The notes below the pieces were generated by a model that searched no databases, was not told the origin of the DNA, and saw nothing but the letters and a program-made list of their open reading frames with translations. Position numbers and translations under genes: made by a program. Positions 11,046 to 23,902 of a DNA stretch of 64,000 bases are shown in pieces. Each line of letters starts with the position of its first letter. Position 1 is the stretch's first letter. Origin of the DNA: Oncomelania hupensis (Eukaryota > Mollusca > Gastropoda > Littorinimorpha > Pomatiopsidae). The stretch is taken from the NCBI GenBank assembly GCA_036898135.1, contig CM072516.1:58828176-58892175 (forward strand). The letters run 5' to 3'.

Positions 11046-11276
11046 TCACTTATTTATTGCTTTAGCAATAAACGAGCTTATTGTGCGTTGGTTAGCCTGC
11101 TCTTGTTGCAAATGCTTGTGTCTACCACAGTTCACGTGCATTTCAATGTCATTTCTACCGCCGTGCGCAACGCTGAAGTCAAGTTTGCAAATTTTGCAGT
11201 AAGCATAGTTTTCAGACCTAAGCATTCCACTTCTGCGTATGAAGCATCTTCCTTTTGGGTGGTGTTTGTCCACCAT
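11046..11276 (-). pseudogene. hAT-like transposase N-terminal zinc finger, relic
   Basis: A 76-codon open segment on the minus strand holds a C-x2-C ... H-x6-H pattern: YCKICKLDFSV, then HGGRNDIEMH and CGRHKH, then a TISSFIAK end. This layout resembles the BED or U1-type zinc finger that starts many hAT-family transposase genes, where a short linker leads into the transposase body. No catalytic part follows on either side, so it would be a remnant. The family call rests on memory of the motif and is moderate. Confidence 0.45.
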
Positions 11277-12689
11277 CTTCTATTCTGCGGTTTTTCTTTT
11301 CGGTATCGCGAACAGACGGGTCACTTCGAAAACATGCACAAATGCTCGATCACACACGAAACAAAGTGCGAGAGCCGGAAATCGAAACTTGTACAGGAAA
11401 TTTCAGTTTTTGTCTTATTACGGAAAACTTATGAAACGGAAGAAAGAGCGTCTTACTCGCGTTTGAAACCGGAGTTTTTGTTCTCAAAACGGATAAGCGG
11501 ATTTTTACACTCAAAACGGAGAAAATCCGGTCAAACCGGAGGACTCTACTCTACTAGACTCTACCCATAATTTGAATTCAAAGCAGAGGCATGTATAACT
11601 ATCAAATTAATTTTCCCATGTAAATTGTTAGCAAACATCAAAACAACTCTTTTTGTGTGTGTGTGTAGTTTGCAACTCGACCGTTCTATTATTATTTGAA
11701 TACAAAGCAAAGGCAATGTAATGGCCTACGATTATAGAAACAATACAGAGGTATAAAGTTCACGTCGTTCTCATCTAGTTTAGATCAGTCCATTTCCAAT
11801 GTACAGATAAGCCCCCAAGAAAAGGTCTTTAACCTGAGTAAGCCAATACCACATATAAACAGAAAATAATGTGTCTGCAACTGACATGATACCACTGTCT
11901 ATTCATAGAAACGTACATTTTAATCGATCATGTACTTTCCGCCTTCCTTCTACAGAACGGTCCATTCTATTGCTGATAATCAGATACATTTTATGTACAT
12001 GTAGTTAGTTTGCCACTTTAAACCGTTGTCTATACACAAACCCGTAAAATTGTATCAATTACTTTGTTTTTCACTTAGGTCAGTCGTGGATAGAAATCTC
12101 AACTAACTTTAACAGAGAGTCGTGTGACTTCCCAAGTTCAATTACTTGAACAAAAAACATTAGTTTGCAATACGATACTCGCAGCCTAATTGTACAACAC
12201 TATACGATTTCACCGACTAATTCCTCTGCACTTGCTTGTAGGTCAGTCTTTACGTACCACGAATGGTTTTTACCTACCCAAAGTAGGTCATGCTTGCCCT
12301 GCCGCATAATAGTGACTGCTCGCGTGCACTCTCGCAGACGACGCATATGGCACCTGTGTATTTTTATCTCTCGTTTGACACAGTTTTAGCAAGGGGAAGT
12401 AAGCTTACTTCGTGTACGGACGTCATTTCTGTCCTTGACACCATTTTTGACACCAGCATAATTTGTATGTCAGTAACGGTCATTCGTCTAGATAGGCTGA
12501 CGTTTCGCCATCTGGGAAGCAAAGCAATGGATTAGGCTTGGGGGCCTATCTTATCCGTACGACTATTTCACGACTACTTTACTTGTTTACGTAGTAGTAC
12601 TGTAGTGCATATGCGACCTACCAGAAAATTGATAGTCTTAGTAAAGTTACATTTAATTAATAATTAGGGCAACGGTATACAATGATGCA
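11277..12689. other. Intergenic, no gene seen
   Basis: No supported coding region. Short open frames here have no visible domain. Confidence 0.45.
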
Positions 12690-12866
12690 TCTGGTTTAGA
12701 ATAGAGGTGGGGGGAGGGGATGGATGTGAATGCCAATGCGGAAGAAGAAAAAGGAGCGCGAATGCTGAAGAAGAAGAAGATGATGATGAAGATCAAGGAA
12801 GAGGAGTAGAAAGACTAAGAAGACGAGGAAGAGGCAGAAAAAAGAGAAGAATTTTAATGTCTGTGA

Positions 12867-12916
<50 letters not shown>

Positions 12917-13028
12917 TAGTAGAAGCAGTAGTAGTAGTAGTGGAAGTAGTAATAGTAGTAGTAGTAACAGTAGTAGTAGTTGGATGCTGAAGAAGATGAA
13001 GAAGAAGAAGAAGTAGTAGTAGTAGTTT

Positions 13029-13080
<52 letters not shown>

Positions 13081-13101
13081 CGTAGTAGTAGTAGTAGTGG
13101 G
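12690..13101 (+). repeat. Purine-rich and (AGT)n triplet tract
   Basis: Mixed GAA/GAT/GGA sequence (12730-12850), then long interrupted (AGT)n runs at 12871-12970 and 13015-13100. Frames on either strand read as homopolymers (V, S, L or T) and are not genes. Confidence 0.85.
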
Positions 13102-13102
13102 G

Positions 13103-13362
13103 TGGCCTCGTGGCGCAGTGGATAAGTCGCTGGTTTCCTATGCCGAAGGTCGCGGGTTCGATTCCCGCAAGGGGCAAACGTATGTGACTTAGGTACGAGA
13201 CTATTGAGGTCACCGAGGGTTTTCTCCGGGCACTCCGGTTTCCTCCCTCCCTTCAATAATGGTACAGGACGCAGTCAATATAAAAATTTCAAAAATAAAA
13301 ATTAGATTTTCTTTCCGTCTTCTAATAGCGATCTCCCTGCCTTTACACCACCTGTTTGAGTG
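13103..13362 (+). mobile_element. tRNA-Arg-like SINE, family S2, first tandem unit
   Basis: The head resembles tRNA-Arg(CCT): A box in TGGCGCAGTGGATA, a TTTCCTA anticodon-loop-like stretch, and a perfect T arm (GCGGG-loop-CCCGC) carrying the B box GGTTCGATTCC. The acceptor stem is only partly paired, as expected for a SINE head. The unit of 260 bp is repeated directly and, as far as I can compare, without differences at 13363-13622. The first unit lacks the SINE 3' end, which points to a tandem duplication rather than two insertions. Confidence 0.8.
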
Positions 13363-13745
13363 ATGGCCTCGTGGCGCAGTGGATAAGTCGCTGGTTTCCT
13401 ATGCCGAAGGTCGCGGGTTCGATTCCCGCAAGGGGCAAACGTATGTGACTTAGGTACGAGACTATTGAGGTCACCGAGGGTTTTCTCCGGGCACTCCGGT
13501 TTCCTCCCTCCCTTCAATAATGGTACAGGACGCAGTCAATATAAAAATTTCAAAAATAAAAATTAGATTTTCTTTCCGTCTTCTAATAGCGATCTCCCTG
13601 CCTTTACACCACCTGTTTGAGTGATGGATGTGTATTTGGTGTGTGAGGGTGGAAGAGACAGGTGAGCGTGTATGTTGGTATAGATCGCCGCGCTTTGAGC
13701 CTGAATGATTTGGGGAAAGGCGCGTATAGCATCCTGTATTATTAT
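13363..13745 (+). mobile_element. tRNA-Arg-like SINE, family S2, second unit with full 3' end
   Basis: Repeats the 260 bp of the first unit and continues through the S2 3' region to GCATCCTGTATTATTATTA, after which a triplet tract starts. Related copies: 15640-15870 (5'-truncated) and 19030-19280 (diverged, complete head). In three of the four copies the 3' end runs straight into an AT-rich triplet repeat, so the tail probably seeds these microsatellites. Confidence 0.8.
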
Positions 13746-13785
<40 letters not shown>

Positions 13786-15125
13786 TGGCTGTGGACAAAA
13801 ACTAAGAACAACAACAAAACAACAACACAAAAAAAGAACAACAACAACAACAAAGCAACAACAAAAACAACACAACGAGGAGAATGAAGGAGGAAGAAAA
13901 AGGTTGTAGCTAACACGCATTAACAATGTACTCTTACAGGTATAATAGATCAGTCGCTCAGGTAGCTACAGTTGTACGTGACCATCCTCTTTATTTTCAA
14001 AGAATTTGTCTCATGAATGGCTGGTCAGTCGACTGCGCAATGAAAAGTCATAATTATATTAGTATCCCCCCTCCTGCCAAACTAATAGATTGATTAAGCA
14101 GTTGCCATAAATAATGATGTTGTGACATGTAATTAGGTCAAGCAGATCCCTTTCTCTCTCTCTACCATCCACTTCACCCCAAACATCCTTGCACCTCATT
14201 CCCCCCACACCTCCTCATCATGATATCAACATTGTGGTAGAGACAATACAATACATTCAAATCAAATGATATTCCGCAAGATAGAATTTATAAGAAGACA
14301 CATGCACAGACAGTGAACATGGTTTGTTTTGATTTAGCTGTAGTGCAAGTACTGTTTGCGTCAAAGGTCACGTGCCATCATGCTGAAGCGAATACAGACA
14401 TGTTCTTGTCGATAGCAAAAGATGCCGCTCCATCAAAATTCACCTCTGTTGGTACTCCGCACATTTCACAAAATATTCGCAGAAGTCTATTATTGTTGCG
14501 TATTACACACAGGAATGGCGAAATAATGTCCATGTCTCGCAGTTATGTTGATAGCTAAACGCACACTCTTCCACACGGCTTGGTCACGCAAGCAGCAGCT
14601 AACTCTTCAATCTAGGAACACACTTTTGGACTCGATTCCCCCACATTTGCATATAATACGACTTTGTCTTGTCCAACGAATGCATTCTTTATTTTTGTAT
14701 TACTTTTTATTACATGTTCTACAAATCGTTCATTAATTTATGGGACGGTTTAAATACGCTAATTAATGTACCTATTGTCTGGCATTATGCATTGGGAGGT
14801 GTGGACGTGTCAGGAAAATACTTTAGTAGGCTTACGGCTGCAGGGTGAACCCCGTCTATTTTTAGTACGGGCGAAAGTGTCCGGGGACGTTAATCTACAC
14901 AACCAACCAACCAGAATGACTGATGAATTTAATGTGTTTGAACAGCACGTCTAGTATGGTCAGGTGCGTGCATGTGTGTAGATAGTGTGGTTAAAAAAAT
15001 GTGTGGATGCATTATGTCTTGTATGCTCTGATCAATGGGCGAATGAAACATGTTTTATGTTCTTGCCAGTGTGCGGTCACGGGCGATGATGCTAGACTGC
15101 ATAAAGCGGATGCAGACTTGTTCAG
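13746..15125. other. (TAG)n tract then intergenic, no gene seen
   Basis: A (TAG)n run at about 13746-13786 and an AAC-rich stretch at 13800-13875. Positions 14858-14905 match the 3' end of the tRNA-Thr-like SINE family S4 and end in an (AACC)n tail. The rest shows no supported gene. Confidence 0.5.
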
Positions 15126-15144
15126 GATGTGTGTGTGTGTGTGT

Positions 15145-15206
<62 letters not shown>

Positions 15207-15217
15207 ATCGTCCTTCC

Positions 15218-15254
<37 letters not shown>

Positions 15255-15255
15255 T
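15126..15255 (+). repeat. (TG)n and (CAT)n microsatellites
   Basis: About 78 bp of TG followed by about 38 bp of CAT, separated by 12 bp. Confidence 0.9.
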
Positions 15256-15639
15256 CCACCATCACCAATTTTTTTTTCACCACTATTTTCTTGACACCGC
15301 TTCCGTGCACACAAGTGTTCCACCGTACGAACTTTGTCTACATATCCATCCAACTGTTAAACAAACGTTCATAATAATGTATCTTGGGTTGTCTTAATTT
15401 TGTCTCTCCTGCAATTGTTTTCAATTGGGGACTTTGAGCATTTTATTACTTTATTGTTGCTTCGTTATAAACTATGAATTTTTCAACTTTTACTGAGCGA
15501 ATGTTTGTAACTGCCTTTTCTTACACAATGATTGCAATTTGTTATAGTACTATCGGCGAAGCATGCCTTAATTTCTCTGTTTCAGATGATGAAGTATTAG
15601 TGAATTTAATCTTGAATCTTCCGCTTCACTCCCATCAGT
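15256..15639. other. Intergenic, no gene seen
   Basis: AT-rich spacer before an S2 SINE fragment. Confidence 0.5.
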
Positions 15640-15868
15640 ACCTTCAATAATGGTACAGGACGCAGTCAATATAAAAATTTCAAAAATAAAAATTCGATTT
15701 TCTTCCGTCTTCTAATAGCGATCTCCCTGCCTTTACACCACCTGTTTGAGTGATGAATGTGTATTTGGTGTGTGTGAGGGTGGATGAGACAGGTGAGCGT
15801 GTATGTTGGTATAGATCGCCGCGCTTTGAGCCTGATTGATTTGGGGAAAGGCGCGTATACAGCATCCT

Positions 15869-15942
<74 letters not shown>

Positions 15943-15945
15943 TAT
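15640..15945 (+). mobile_element. SINE family S2, 5'-truncated, with (ATT)n tail
   Basis: Matches the S2 body from the CCTTCAATAATGGTACAGG block to GCATCCTGTATT, then continues as about 75 bp of ATT. The tRNA head is missing, so it inserted as a 5'-truncated copy. Confidence 0.8.
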
Positions 15946-16340
15946 TATCAATCATTCAACGAATCATCGTCATCATCATCGTCAGTGTCTTTGCCTCCTT
16001 CTTTCTCGTCCTGTGTTTTCTGCTTCTCCTTATTTATCCTTCCTCCTATCCTACTCTTCGCTCCTTCCGTTTAACCCGTGTTTCACCTTCTTTTTTTTTT
16101 TGCCTCCTCATCATCCGAAGTTATCTCCCCTGATGTCTAGACAGAAGGTTTGTGGATCATTTTTCATATTCTCTATATCTGTTAAAATATTCCTAGTGAA
16201 GTAAACCGTTCTTGCTCTGCATGAAGATGGTGGGGGTTAGGGCGCATGGGGTGGGTGTGGAGGGTGGTAGAGGTTTATTTCCCTTATGGAAATATCTCGC
16301 AGGACACGCAACGTTTAGTGAAATCGGGGATATGGATCTC
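15946..16340. other. Intergenic, no gene seen
   Basis: Pyrimidine-rich spacer between the (ATT)n tail and the MITE at 16341. Confidence 0.5.
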
Positions 16341-17121
16341 CCTAAAGCCCTAGCTTAACTGGCCGAGACAAACCCGAACCTTGTCTCGGCGAGACACCCG
16401 AGACAGTCTCGGCGAGACACCCGAACCATCCTTGCCCTTAACTAGGCTCGGCGAGCAATCCGAGACAGGATCGGCGAGAACTTCGAGACGTGTCTCGCCG
16501 TGTCGCGGGCCGGCCTTTTGTCTTGCCGTTCGTGCGCAGCAAACCTGCCCGAGACACTATTTTGTTTTGCTGAAAAATCTATCTATGGCAATGACAACTG
16601 ATCTAAAGAAATACTACAACACTTAAAATAAGTAGGTGCACCAAATCCAAACTTAATTTAGACTAGAGAACAGTGAAAATACTGAATCAGTAAAAATAAT
16701 AAATCATTGAATAGCCACTGAGCTGTTCAGCCAACTCTTGCACCAGTGCATGAAATGCACTTTGCTGGTGCCTTTGTAACACATAGGAAAGTGTTGCCTT
16801 TTGCTTTCTTTCTCTTTCTGCTGCCCCTTCGTTCTCGCTTAGGACATACAGCGCTAGAACAACGCCAAAATCTTCTGCAGTTTTCAATTCACGATCGAAG
16901 GCCGCCATTGTTGCTAACGTAACTTTGTCAGGTATGTCAGTTTCGACGCAGCTAAAAATAGACCCAGTTCAGAAACGAAAGAGCTCGCCGTGACGCCCGA
17001 TCTCCTGTCTCGTCTCGGCTGGTCTCGGGAAGACCCAATTAAGAATAAAACCGCATTTTTGACCTTTGGTTCGCCGAGACAAGGTTCGGTTTGTCTCGCC
17101 CAGTTAAGCTAGGGCTTTAGG
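16341..17121. mobile_element. Non-autonomous DNA transposon (MITE) with about 50 bp terminal inverted repeats
   Basis: The ends at 16341-16393 and 17070-17121 are inverted copies of each other over about 50 bp with about two differences (starting CCTAAAGCCCTAGCTTAACT). Inside each end lie several copies of a CpG-containing motif, TCTCGGCGAGA, in both orientations. I find no clear target-site duplication next to the outermost matching bases. The interior carries a short open frame (16687-16908) that looks like the N-terminus of a PIF/Harbinger-type protein, which would make this an internally deleted derivative. The superfamily assignment is tentative. Confidence 0.7.
16687..16908 (-). pseudogene. 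Possible N-terminal remnant of a Harbinger-like transposase
   Basis: Seventy-three codons starting MAAFDRELKTAEDFGVV and containing HQQSAFHALVQEL. The amphipathic, charged composition and the HxxSAFHALVQEL stretch resemble the start of PIF/Harbinger nucleases, where an F-x-x-L-V-x-E-L segment precedes the DDE domain. No DDE residues follow. It lies inside the MITE, so it is probably the surviving 5' coding piece of the autonomous parent. Confidence 0.4.
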
Positions 17122-17651
<530 letters not shown>

Positions 17652-17739
17652 AACGGTTAGGCTGATCCAAAATTAGTTTACAAAAATACACTTATTATTA
17701 TATGGTAAGTCGGAATCTCATTTTTTTTTCGTTTAATAA

Positions 17740-18887
17740 ATTTAAAACATTCGAAAAATACCTACAGCACCAACAACATCTATATCATGTGTTTGTAGAC
17801 TTCAAGAAAGCGTTTGACCGAGTCTGGCATGCAGCTATGTGGGCAACCATGAGAGTGTACAACATCAGCCTTAAAATAATTGAAGTCATCAAAAGCCTGT
17901 ACGACAAGGCTACCAGTGCAGCCCTCCACAACAGCGCCGTAGGAACCTTGTTCGGCGTGCGTCAAGGATGCCTACTCTCTCCAATACTCTTCAACATCTT
18001 CCTAGACGCATCATGTCAGATGCCCTTGCAGATCACGAAGGCACAGTAGTATAGGGGGAAGAGCAATCTCCAAACTCCGTTTTGCGGATTACATTGATGG
18101 ATTGGTTGGAGAGGAACAAGAACTTGAACAGCTTGGTACAGAGGCTTGACACCACCTCCAGAGCTTATGGAATGGAAATAAGTGCAGAGAAGACCAAAAT
18201 GATGACCAACAAAACTAATGGCATCAACAGTTACACGGACATAAAGTCCAAGGCCAATCCCTCAACACAGTGCATAGCTTCAAATATTTAGGAGCTACTG
18301 TATCAGATAATGGGTCACGACAGGAAGTTCTCTCCAGGATCGCACAAACAACTGCGGCCCTGACAAGGTTGAAGCACATTTGAAAAGACAGGACCATCAG
18401 TCTACATTCCAAAATAAGCCTGCTGCGCTCCCTTGTCATCTCCTTCTTCCTATACGCTTGCGAAACATAAGCCCTCACATGAGATCTATAACGAAGAATA
18501 CAAAGCATTGGAATGAGGTGCTACAAAAGACTTCTGGGCATTACCCAGCGTATCACCAGCAACGAAGACCGACAGACCATCACACAAGCCTTTAGACCAC
18601 ACGATGATATGCTCACAATGGTGAAGAAACGGAAACTCCGATGGTATGGCCGCGTCACCAGAGCATCAGGCCTTGCAATGAACATCCTGCAAGGCACGGT
18701 GCAAGGAGGAAGAAGATGAGGGAGACAGAAAAAGAGATGGGAGGACAACATTCACGAATGGACTGGCTTGACACTGAGCGAAGCCATGAGGGTCGCTGAG
18801 GACAGAGAAAGCTGGAGTACGCTGGTTGAACGATCATCTGTGGTGCCCCAACCATCTTTGAGTTAGGGGATAGGATAGGATAGGTTT
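17740..18887 (+). mobile_element. LINE family A, copy A5
   Basis: The longest unedited plus-strand copy here. It starts in the RT fingers/palm region (HVFVDFKKAFDRVWHAAMW at 17785-17840), passes GVRQGCLLSPILFNIFL at 17959-18003 and a decayed catalytic block (FADY, 18081), and ends in a (GGATA)n tail at 18865-18885. Several frameshifts and stops make it inactive. It is the best reference for the 5' half of the hypermutated copy A1. Confidence 0.85.
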
Positions 18888-19029
18888 GGATAAACACAAA
18901 TGTTCGCCTTATTTGAAACAGTTTGGCCAAGTATACTATAAAAGACATCAAACACTACTTTGTATCTCAATATAACGTTATTTCATACTTATTAGGAATA
19001 ACCAGCATAAATCCGATGCCATCATTTTC
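18888..19029. other. Spacer, no feature seen
   Basis: Short AT-rich spacer between LINE A5 and an S2 SINE. Confidence 0.4.
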
Positions 19030-19280
19030 TAGGGGTAAACTGGAGTGTATGGTAGCACAGTTTATAGGATGCTGGTTTTCTAAGCCGATGTTCGCGGGTT
19101 CGATCCCAACATGGGCCGATCTTGCATGACTTAGGTACGAAACCTTTCCAGTTTTATTTTTTCCGGGTACTACGATTTCCTCTCTCTCTTCAATAATGGC
19201 ATTGGATGCGGTCAATCTCTTCAGATCGCCGCGATTTGTAACTCGATTGAAGACGAAGCGCATGATAGCATCCTGGAGAA
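19030..19280 (+). mobile_element. SINE family S2, diverged full-length copy
   Basis: Keeps a degenerate tRNA head with B box GGTTCGATCCC (19099-19109) and the S2 body order (GACTTAGGTACGA, TCAATAATGG, GATCGCCGCG, GCATCCTG), at clearly lower identity than the 13.1-13.7 kb copies. It runs into an (AAT)n tract. Confidence 0.7.
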
Positions 19281-19349
<69 letters not shown>

Positions 19350-19365
19350 TCTTATGATGATAATT

Positions 19366-19431
<66 letters not shown>

Positions 19432-19432
19432 C

Positions 19433-19498
<66 letters not shown>
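19281..19498 (+). repeat. (AAT)n and (ATT)n microsatellites
   Basis: About 70 bp of AAT, a 25 bp spacer, then two (ATT)n tracts of about 60 bp each. The AAT and ATT runs face each other and can pair as a hairpin. Confidence 0.9.
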
Positions 19499-19500
<2 letters not shown>

Positions 19501-19960
19501 GAATTGTTAAATTGAATTGAATAATTGCTTAGTTTAACCCTGTATTCTTATTACTGATGGGATTGTTCGCGTTACCAATGTGAATTAGATTAGATCAGAT
19601 CTTCAATGTTTATAGTGTCCAGCGGACTGCAAAGAGTCGAATCAGGACCACAAAAAAGTATTCAAAATCAGACTAGAACACTAACATAAAAAATATGATA
19701 AAAGATGTACATAAAACTAGCATTACGAATGAAATTTAACCAAGTATGCAAACAAGATGATATGACCTATATGCAATGAAAATAAACCAACATCAGATTT
19801 TTTTTTTTAAGTTAAAGTTTTGACCATTACACATTTTAAAACGGAATGGAACCAAAATATCTCGTGATTATGTTTATATATAATTTCGCCATTCTTTCAA
19901 GGAGAGAAGGAAGAAAGGAAGGAGAAGGAGAAGAAGAAGGAGGAGGATGAGGAGGATGAG
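19499..19960. other. Intergenic with a 3' fragment of the ATGTA-tailed repeat
   Basis: Positions 19615-19655 match, on the minus strand, the end block of the repeat at 1-212 (GTCCAGCGGACTGCAAAGAG). The rest is AT-rich without a gene. Confidence 0.5.
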
Positions 19961-20380
19961 AAGAAGAAGAAGAAGAAGAAGAAGAAGAAGAAGAAGAAGA
20001 AGAAGAAGAAGAAGAAGAAGAAGAAGAAGAAGAAGAAGAAGAAGACAACAAAAATAAAACTATGTCAAATATTAGTTATTGCTACAGGGTCCAGCGGACT
20101 GCAAAGAAGAAGAAGAAGAAGAAGAAGAAGAAGAAGAAGAAGAAGACAACAAAAATAAAACTATGTCAAATATTAGTTATTGCTACAGGGTCCAGCGGAC
20201 TGCAAAGAAGAAGAAGAAGAAGAAGAAGAAGAAGAAGAAGAAGAAGAAGAAGAAGAAGAAGAAGAAGAAGAAGAAGAAGAAGAAGAAGACAACAAAAATA
20301 AAACTATGTCAAATATTAGTTATTCATTGCTTACAGGGTCCAGCGGACTGCAAAGAGCCGAATCAGGAAGGAGGAACATG
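19961..20380 (+). repeat. Three tandem units of (GAA)n plus a repeat 3' end
   Basis: A unit made of a GAA tract, then a fixed 60-70 bp segment (GACAACAAAAATAAAACTA ... GGGTCCAGCGGACTGCAAAG) occurs three times, at about 19961-20110, 20111-20212 and 20213-20355, with GAA tracts of different lengths (about 85, 40 and 85 bp). The fixed part is the inverse 3' end of the ATGTA-tailed repeat family. The long GAA/TTC runs are able to form triplex DNA. Confidence 0.8.
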
Positions 20381-22550
20381 TGTGAGGCGAGCAAGAATGA
20401 GTTCTAGTGAAGAGTGAGCGAGCGACCGAGAGTGAGAGAAACGCAGATAAAGGGACGAAAAGGCACACAGAATAAACTCCAAATATCAATTGCATTATAT
20501 TGCCATGTTTTGTTTATTCCAAAACAATCCACCAATCGTACACATGATGTAGACAACAAACCAAGCCCTCTATTCCCCCACCCACCACCCCCCCCCCCAA
20601 AAAAAAATATCAGCATTGAATTAATTATTAATATTGTTTCATGTTCAATGATATTACATATTGAGCAGCAAAACCCGCTGCGGTAGTGAACGCTTTTTAT
20701 TTTGTTATTGTTAAACTTTCAATTCCTGAGAAAGGTACCGTAGCTACCGATGAACGAATTTGATCATAACATGTGCAAATACAAATGCATTGTTAGTTAG
20801 CATGATGGCAAAAGGACGTCAGTAATAAGGACAGGCAAAATTAATTATCTCATGTAATCAGTTTTCGTCATACTATCCAATCATCTACGAACATTAAGAT
20901 TATTAATCTTGGCTGTTTTCACAAACAAACATTAGTGAGAAACCGATATATGGTTTTGACATGTACAAAATAGATCCAAATGAACTTTTTTTGATTATCA
21001 TTAGTATACGTTGTTCATATCGTTCATTTTACATGTATGATTCTACTATAATACTACCTCTTTCACTAACACTGATCAAACATCACACAAAAAAATGATG
21101 ATGACAAAAAGTGAACATCAATTCATGAACATATAAATTTAACATTGTAAACGTAATTAAATATCTCTTACATATATATCTCTCTCCTTAAAATACGAGC
21201 AATGACATTTTGATATTCCGACGGCAAATTTATATGAGCTTGAGACTTGCTGAATGATGGTATTAAAAGATGTATTACACATTCATGTGACAAAGTGGCG
21301 AAAAAAATCGGTAGTAAAAAAAACATTCATTTGTATCATTATGAAACGATATGATATGAGAATATGATACATTTTATCATATGGTTTCTATATATATGTA
21401 CATCTGTAATATTTTTTCAACGTGAATCGGCGCGAGATTGCAGGTGGGTGGTTTTGGAGAATGGATTTTCCAGCGTACATTAAACAAGACGGAAAGACCA
21501 GAACAAAAGGTTTGTTGAAGTAAGGCAAGTATTGCGCGTGACTTTGAAAACAAAAGAGTAAGGGATCGGAAATCAAACCAGAGTTAGCGAAACGGTAAAG
21601 GGACTAGTGAGCAAAGACTCTTAAGGTACTACTACTCAGAAGCGAGTGAAAGACTCTTCGGAGACTAAGGATGAGTATATACCGACTGTTTTAATTGACC
21701 AACTAACCCACAGACCGAAAGAGAGTAAGAATGACGTTGAAGTGCATGAAGACTCTTTTCAAGAGTTTACTACTCAATGGTCTCCACGAAGTGTCATACA
21801 TTACATACGACCACGTGGGAGTAGTCCACAGAAGAGGTGGTTACAATCCCTTTTGGATTTCTCTCGTCTTTTGGCTATTCAATCTTACAATCACTTTTTT
21901 AAAAACTTATCTCTTACCTTATAACTAACTATGTTATACCAACTTATCAGTTCTAATTCATGTCACGGCATCAAAGGATTTATCCAGTGCCGGACCAACA
22001 TGATTCAACAAAGAAGCAAGAAATATTTCTTCTATTCTATCATAACTTTGAAGGCATCGTATGGAACAGCTAAGGGGACATTGTCCCTATAAAGCGGTGG
22101 TTCAATTTTCTGAACACAGTCCAAATGGCTGAAAACATTACTGAGGTGTTTTACACAAGATCTATAAACAACTACTACTGCACACGTTGAAAGCATCGAG
22201 GCATTCGTATTTTGTGGAAAATGTTTTTTTTTTCAACAATCAAAACAGAATTGGCATGCACATTACAATTTTGTTTAAATCGCAACCTCTCTGTGGAGTA
22301 CAAGTAAAACAAAACAGAATTACAAATATGCATGCTCATAGGCCTGATAAAATCTATACAGGAATGTAATATTGTGAAACAAAGGAATAAAATCTACTAA
22401 GCACAAAACAAAACTAAGGATGATATCAATTTAAAACGATTCGTTGGGCCTTTGCAAAGCTAAATTGTGTATGTCCAACGAACGTTTCATGAGCAATACA
22501 TACTATGTGTCATACTTTAAAATCTACCGCTAATAAAAGTGTTTAAGACC

Positions 22551-22553
<3 letters not shown>
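20381..22553. other. AT-rich intergenic, no gene seen
   Basis: No supported coding region across about 2.2 kb. Short open frames (for example 21646-21924) have no domain and no splice context that I can read. Confidence 0.45.

Positions 22554-22622
<69 letters not shown>
22554..22622 (+). repeat. (ATT)n microsatellite
   Basis: About 69 bp of ATT. Confidence 0.9.
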
Positions 22623-23884
22623 GCTTTTAAGGCTATTATAGAATTATTTCCTGACTTTTCCTGAGGTGTAATCATAGTAAATGCTGATACATAAAAAGTT
22701 GAACTTCATTCAATGGAACTAAAAAGTTACTGTAAATAATTCATGACTAAAAAATATAAAACTATCAAACTACTTCAACTTTAAAACGGTGCAAATAACG
22801 TTGCATTTCGTCAGTCAAATTATCTCTCTTTAAGTAACACTTAAAAGCCAGATTTATACAAATACGTTTAAGGACACTGTGACTGTGCACGTTTCTGCAG
22901 GCACTTTTCAAGCACAATACAACATATATACGCCCAGCTGCACTGATTTGAATACACTTTGTTATCACACAGTCGCAAAGAAAAGATCCCAATAAACCAT
23001 CTTCGTGATAATAAGGCTCTGTTGTAATATGACCTATTTCCTGCTAATCAGAATAGGGGTAGGGACTATGTACATTGCAAATCGTTATTATTTAAACGGG
23101 GGGAATTTTTGTGAGAGAAACAAGTAGTGACAGAAGTTTCATACAGCAAACAAAACGATCTCAGTTTCACTGTTTGAAAACATTCACAGAAGAGTTTTTT
23201 TGTTTCATTCACAGACCTCCAAAACACTTTCAAGAAAAACAAGCTGGTCCCTCCTCAAAGGTTAATTTGAGCTTGATTCACGTTTATAACGGAACAAACT
23301 ATGTACATTGACAAATCATCATACATTGTATTGCATAAAACAGCCAGATTTAATGGCCTGACTGTTTTGTTTTGTTTTGAAGTATTGTTTTGCACATGGC
23401 CCACATAAATACTTGGTCAACATGAGACGGATAATGTCGAATAAAGAATAAAAGTTCACAACAAGGCGCCCATGACAAGACATGAAAATTCTTGACTCTA
23501 CAGTCAGACCACTCTTAACCTTGTCTCTCTGACTTTGTCCACCAGTAGCAATCAAAATACTGATCGGCTGCACGATTGTCACCTTCAGACACTCCTGAAT
23601 TTGTCATGGTCATTTACTAGAGAAAACAAAATGTTGCCAGAATATGAAAAATGCCACACAACGAATGACACAACTGTCCGTGCTTTGAAGAACACGCACA
23701 TCCGCAGTAAGGGGTTTTGGGGTGCTTGTTGATAAAACTAAGAGAGATTCAGTCACAGTTTATACATCCACATCGTTGATGATGATTACAGATGATAAAA
23801 AGTTTCAAATGGCTCGATACGAATTTGAGAAAAAAATGAACACTGACGGTTAGTTTGTCGACCTTTTCAAGTCTCTCGCTGTTT
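22623..23884. other. Intergenic, downstream of the Sox gene
   Basis: AT-rich with no supported gene. It lies beyond the polyadenylation signal at 23903-23908. Confidence 0.45.
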
Positions 23885-23902
23885 GATAAAGCGGTAATGC
23901 AG

